Origin: Bacteroidia bacterium
Lineage (GTDB): Bacteria; Bacteroidota; Bacteroidia; Flavobacteriales; Flavobacteriaceae
DNA: 64,000 nucleotides
Direction: 5' to 3'
Assembly: GCA_030430535.1 (NCBI GenBank)
Contig: JAUIKY010000003.1
Coordinates: forward strand, 120,661-184,660
Shown: positions 61,901-64,000 of the stretch, piece by piece
Position numbering within the stretch: position 1 is the first letter of the stretch
How the letters are laid out: each line of letters opens with the position of its first letter
Position numbers and translations under genes: made by a program
The notes under the pieces: model-generated
What the model was told of the DNA's origin: nothing
Database searches by the model: none
The model's input: the letters and a program-made list of their open reading frames with translations, nothing else

Positions 61901-62364
61901 TTCAATACCGAATTTTGATTGTTGCCAATGGTTACGCCACGCGAAATGCTTCCCGAGGTGGTCAATCCGTCAAAAGGTACATAGTTTTTGGAAACGTTCG
62001 ATTCCTGAAATTTATACAAAGTTTGGCTGTTGTTGGTGTTTTCAACAATAATATTTTCATCCAACAACTGATAGGTTTTGGTAAGAAACTCAGGGAATTT
62101 CAAATAATGGATGATAACGGAGTCGGTTTCAACACTCTTTTTGAAGCTTAAAATGGCTTTTGAAAAATCAATCGAATAGAACGAGGAATCAATAAGGGTG
62201 CTGTCTTTTTTCCGCACCGAAAACCAATGGGGGTTTATGCTAACGCTATCGATTTTAATGGTGTCGTTGGTGGGCACTTTCACCGTTCTGTAATTGCTGT
62301 TTTGGTTCTGCGAAAATCCGCAAAAGCCCCATAGCACTGCCAGAATATAAATTATGCCCTTCAT
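58918..62364 (-). CDS. Very large outer-membrane beta-barrel protein of unknown function
   Basis: The 1148-residue protein has a signal peptide (cut near FSQN, about residue 19). Beta-rich sequence follows throughout, with 'GEIIFNSTFPITSEMRITVDYQF' in two parts near 325-348 and 'YTWNDYNENGIQELEEFE' in the distal third. It ends in an aromatic LKAYF, as barrels do. The YIIDYNAGEIIF segment recalls SprA-like barrels but the protein is half that length, so I do not assign it. It could be a translocon-size pore or a scaffold. In the coding DNA at 60037-60064 an in-frame copy of the dispersed repeat core encodes ASAPLST. Confidence 0.72.
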   Translation of the reverse strand: MKGIIYILAVLWGFCGFSQNQNSNYRTVKVPTNDTIKIDSVSINPHWFSVRKKDSTLIDSSFYSIDFSKAILSFKKSVETDSVIIHYLKFPEFLTKTYQLLDENIIVENTNNSQTLYKFQESNVSKNYVPFDGLTTSGSISRGVTIGNNQNSVLNSELDLQITGKLNEKVSLRASIQDANIPLQESGYSQRLDEFDQVFIELFSERWNVRAGDIDLTNTNSYFANFSKRVQGLNFNLNLGDDDAQTNIFAAGALVRGQFTTSQFTAQEGNQGPYKLQGQNGELFVLIVSGSETVYVNGTPLKRGENEDYIIDYNAGEIIFNSTFPITSEMRITVDYQFSERNYSRFVAYGGTRHETEKLKIGVSVYSENDAKNQPLQQNLSEAQIEILSNAGDDRSQMVAPSEIRENQNDNRILYKKELVDGNEIFVFSNNPEDELYRVTFSFVGENQGDYILSNTNAINNIFEYAGTNQGNYAPIVQLLAPTKLQIAVLNGQYTPSEKTDIGFELAASKNDLNLFSNLDDENNNGFAGKITANQSIIETDSLWNLDAFVDTDFIQKNYRNIEGLYNPEFNRDWNLDTNNINGIGFGLGHQTLAYSGLKLYHHQKGFANYQFEHLNFSDGFNGNRHVANINLNLNRFNITSYSSFLNANSTVNTSTFLRSHNRIVYQMKKSWLGTKLSIEDNEQREKATQNLTELSQRFKSYDVFFGVGDSTQVFAEVGYKNRVNDSIRNNQLQKVNTSNTFYLNSRLVQNKNTNLSLYANYRTLKNDASAPLSTSDEPILNEKSINSRLQFNQKLFNQIINWNTIFETNSGTLPQQEFTYVEVEAGQGAYTWNDYNENGIQELEEFEIAQFQDQGKYIRVLLPNRIFIKTHQNRLSQTLTFNPAQWSASKNKSKKFWSHFYNQTSYLIDRKIKREGNSFNLNPFNNNEDDQLGLQLNFRNVLFFNRGKQRYTTSYTFLDNTTRNVLSVGFIENSLTSHQINFNHKIAVNWLINMLTAFETNESISENFASKNYNFDETRFNPKLSYLFNDNSSFDVFYQYASKTNTIGNEEALKQQKYGLSFSLASSQKSAINGELNYISNNYNGNVNTPVAYQILEGLQPGKNFTWSLLAQKKLTDFLDLNLSYFGRKTETSKTIHTGSVQLKAYF
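60037..60064. repeat. Repeat core inside the large barrel gene, in frame
   Basis: GTGCTGAGCGGAGCCGAAGC is nearly the reverse complement of the core CTTCGACTGCGCTCAG and sits within the coding region. It adds NDASAPLSTS to the protein between beta strands and keeps the frame open. Confidence 0.55.
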
Positions 62365-62543
62365 TTGGTATTTAAACTGATAAACGCTTGAAATATTTTG
62401 TTGATAGCTTCGTTAAAACTCATGTTGCCTAAACTAGTGTAAAAGTAGCGTATTATTTATTTTAGCGGAAATATCTTGAAAAGACCTGCTGGATATTCAA
62501 AACCTGATGGGTCTGGAAACTGAACAAATTAAAATTCAACAGT

Positions 62544-63308
62544 TTGAAAATTATATCCTATAACGTAAATGGCATTCGTGCCGCACTAAATAAAGGTTTT
62601 ATAGATTGGCTAAAAGCAGCAAACCCAGATGTGGTGTGCCTGCAGGAAATAAAGGCCATGAAAGAGCAATTGGATTTAAGCGTTTTTGAAGAGGCTGGAT
62701 ACAATTACCATTATTGGTTCAGTGCCCAAAAAAAAGGATACAGCGGTGTGGCTATTTTGAGTAAGATAAAACCCAATCATGTGGAATACGGTACCGGAAT
62801 AGAATCGATGGATTATGAAGGACGAAATTTAAGAGCCGATTTTGATGGGTTTTCTGTAATGAGCCTGTATTTGCCATCGGGAACCAACGATGCACGTCTT
62901 GGGCATAAATTGGAATATATGGATATGTTTCAGGAATACATCGATAACCTAAAAGAGCAGATTCCAAATCTGATTATCTGTGGCGATTATAATATTTGCC
63001 ACGAAGAAATTGATATCCACAACCCCAAAGGATTGAGTAAAGTTTCTGGATTTTTGCCGGTAGAACGCAAGTGGATTGGAAGTTTTATCAACAGCGGGTT
63101 TATCGATTCGTTTCGGTATGTAAACCCTGAACTGCAACAATACAGCTGGTGGAGCTACCGCGCCAACGCCCGTGCCAATAATAAAGGTTGGCGATTGGAT
63201 TATGCCATGGTGGCACAACCTTTGCAAGAAAACATAAAACGCGCCGTTATATTAAGCGAAGCGGTACATAGCGACCATTGTCCTATTCTGCTGGAAATTG
63301 AAAATTAA
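62544..63308 (+). CDS. xth: Exodeoxyribonuclease III
   Basis: The 254-residue EEP-family DNA repair enzyme acts at abasic sites and on 3' ends in double-stranded DNA. It has the N-terminal KIISYNVNGIRAA, LQEIKAMKEQ (metal Glu), 'GYSGVAILSK', CGDYNICHEEID, WRLDYAMVAQ and SEAVHSDHCPIL (Asp-His). All active-site clusters are present. The start codon is TTG at 62544, because that gives exactly the usual first residues (MKIISYNVNG) and no ATG is available nearby. The 179-base gap upstream holds only an imperfect hairpin related to that at 18818. Confidence 0.94.
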   Translation: MKIISYNVNGIRAALNKGFIDWLKAANPDVVCLQEIKAMKEQLDLSVFEEAGYNYHYWFSAQKKGYSGVAILSKIKPNHVEYGTGIESMDYEGRNLRADFDGFSVMSLYLPSGTNDARLGHKLEYMDMFQEYIDNLKEQIPNLIICGDYNICHEEIDIHNPKGLSKVSGFLPVERKWIGSFINSGFIDSFRYVNPELQQYSWWSYRANARANNKGWRLDYAMVAQPLQENIKRAVILSEAVHSDHCPILLEIEN

Positions 63309-63336
63309 TGTGTTAACAACAAACAAATCGAACCAA

Positions 63337-64000
63337 TGATTAAAAAAACGTTATTCGCTGCACTTAGTTTAGTGCTTTTGGCCTCTTGTGTGTCTCCAAA
63401 AGTGTATAAGGATTTGGAGGCTATGTATGCCGACCTTAAACAAGAAAACAAAAATCTTGCCCGAGAAAATTACAAACTGTCTAAAGCCAATACGGCTGCT
63501 GAAAATGAACTGAAGCAGTTAAAAGCGGCCTACGATGAAGCCATTGCACAGCGTGATAATTTACAGGCAGAGTACAACGCCACCAAAGCAAGCTTGGATA
63601 ATTTAAAGGATTCTTACGAGGCTTTGGAGAAAAACAGCTCAAGGGCGATTGCTGAAAACTCACAGAAAAACAGAGAGTTACTGGCTCAGCTTGAAGCCAA
63701 AGAACAAGCATTGGAAGCCGAAAATGCCCGTTTGGAAAAAATGAAAAGAGAATTGCAAGACCGCTCTAACCGAGTGGCTGAACTTGAAAAATTGATTGCC
63801 GATAAAGATGCAGCAATGACGGCTTTGAAAAATGCCATTTCAAGTGCATTGACCGATTTTGAGGGCAAGGGATTAACCGTAGAGCAACGCGATGGAAAAG
63901 TATACGTGTCTATGGAAAACAAACTGTTGTTCAGTTCAGGGAGTTGGGCAGTAGGCACCGAAGGTAGAAGAGCCGTAGAGCAATTGGGTTCTGTTTTGGC
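63337..64000 (+). CDS. OmpA-family lipoprotein, partial (3' end outside window)
   Basis: The frame starts at ATG 63337 and stays open to the window end. The N-terminus MIKKTLFAALSLVLLASCVS is a lipoprotein signal with Cys at about residue 18. Then comes a long Ala/Glu/Lys/Leu-rich coiled coil (about 25-165) and the beginning of an OmpA domain (LTVEQRDGKVYVSMENKLLF onward). The protein would be lipid-anchored in the outer membrane and bind peptidoglycan through the OmpA domain. It lies 28 bases after exonuclease III. Confidence 0.85.

Noticed and set aside
1..64000. CRISPR arrays, prophage, integron or transposase genes
   Set aside because: No regularly spaced direct repeats, phage structural genes, integrase or transposase were seen on either strand.

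Overview
The window is chromosomal DNA from a member of the Bacteroidota, almost certainly a marine-type Flavobacteriaceae. Evidence: many family-restricted proteins (DUF3078, DUF3108, DUF2480, DUF5689, MbnP-like, choice-of-anchor B), a type IX secretion C-terminal sorting domain, two TonB-dependent receptors with carboxypeptidase-regulatory-like N-termini, a mevalonate pathway, the SUF order A-B-C-D-S-E, and repeated promoter -7 elements of the TAnnTTTG type. About 55 protein genes are supported. I see no rRNA, tRNA, CRISPR array or insertion sequence.

Layout. 1-10.8 kb: the C-terminus of an Omp85-like barrel protein, a DUF2254 membrane protein, a propeller-like lipoprotein, a tesB / glycerophosphodiesterase / flavoprotein operon, DUF1697, then mevalonate genes (mvaD, mevalonate kinase) followed by a UbiA-type prenyltransferase and a pseudouridine synthase homologue that lacks its catalytic Asp. 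10.9-15.6 kb: a tight operon DUF3108 / tryptophan dioxygenase / M23 peptidase / pgi, ended by a strong terminator. 15.7-26 kb: two TonB receptors, a DUF5689 surface lipoprotein and two endonuclease/exonuclease/phosphatase (EEP) family enzymes, suggesting uptake or turnover of a phosphate-containing polymer or ester. 26.2-30.1 kb: hflX and a class A penicillin-binding protein, separated by a gene-free repeat region. 30.2-31.8 kb: an AT-rich two-gene nuclease module (HNH endonuclease plus an N-terminally short HpaII-family protein) with no methyltransferase. 31.9-41.2 kb: DUF3078, DUF2480, a cupin and the complete SUF iron-sulfur assembly operon, read leftward and interrupted by a four-helix-bundle gene flanked by imperfect inverted repeats. 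41.2-46 kb: a leftward cluster of two beta-propeller lipoproteins, an MbnP-like protein and a di-heme MauG/MbnH-like peroxidase, pointing to copper handling. 46-52 kb: thiL, a tandem pair of small CxxC proteins, an alpha/beta hydrolase, an ACT-like protein divergent from aspartate kinase, and an Xaa-Pro aminopeptidase. 52.2-64 kb: a secreted T9SS metalloprotease, the sdhCAB operon with a near-consensus promoter, an M28 peptidase, a very large outer-membrane barrel protein, exonuclease III and the start of an OmpA-family lipoprotein.

Small dispersed repeats sharing ends like GTCATT...AATGAC and a core CTTCGACTGCGCTCAG occupy many intergenic gaps. One core copy lies inside a coding gene in frame, and another has generated a false N-terminal extension. 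The most interesting stretches are the HNH/HpaII-like pair, the MbnP/MbnH-like cluster with its two propeller lipoproteins, the EEP/TonB/DUF5689 locus and the inserted four-helix-bundle cassette in the suf operon. All functional calls are by reading the sequence and recalling families; no database search was run.
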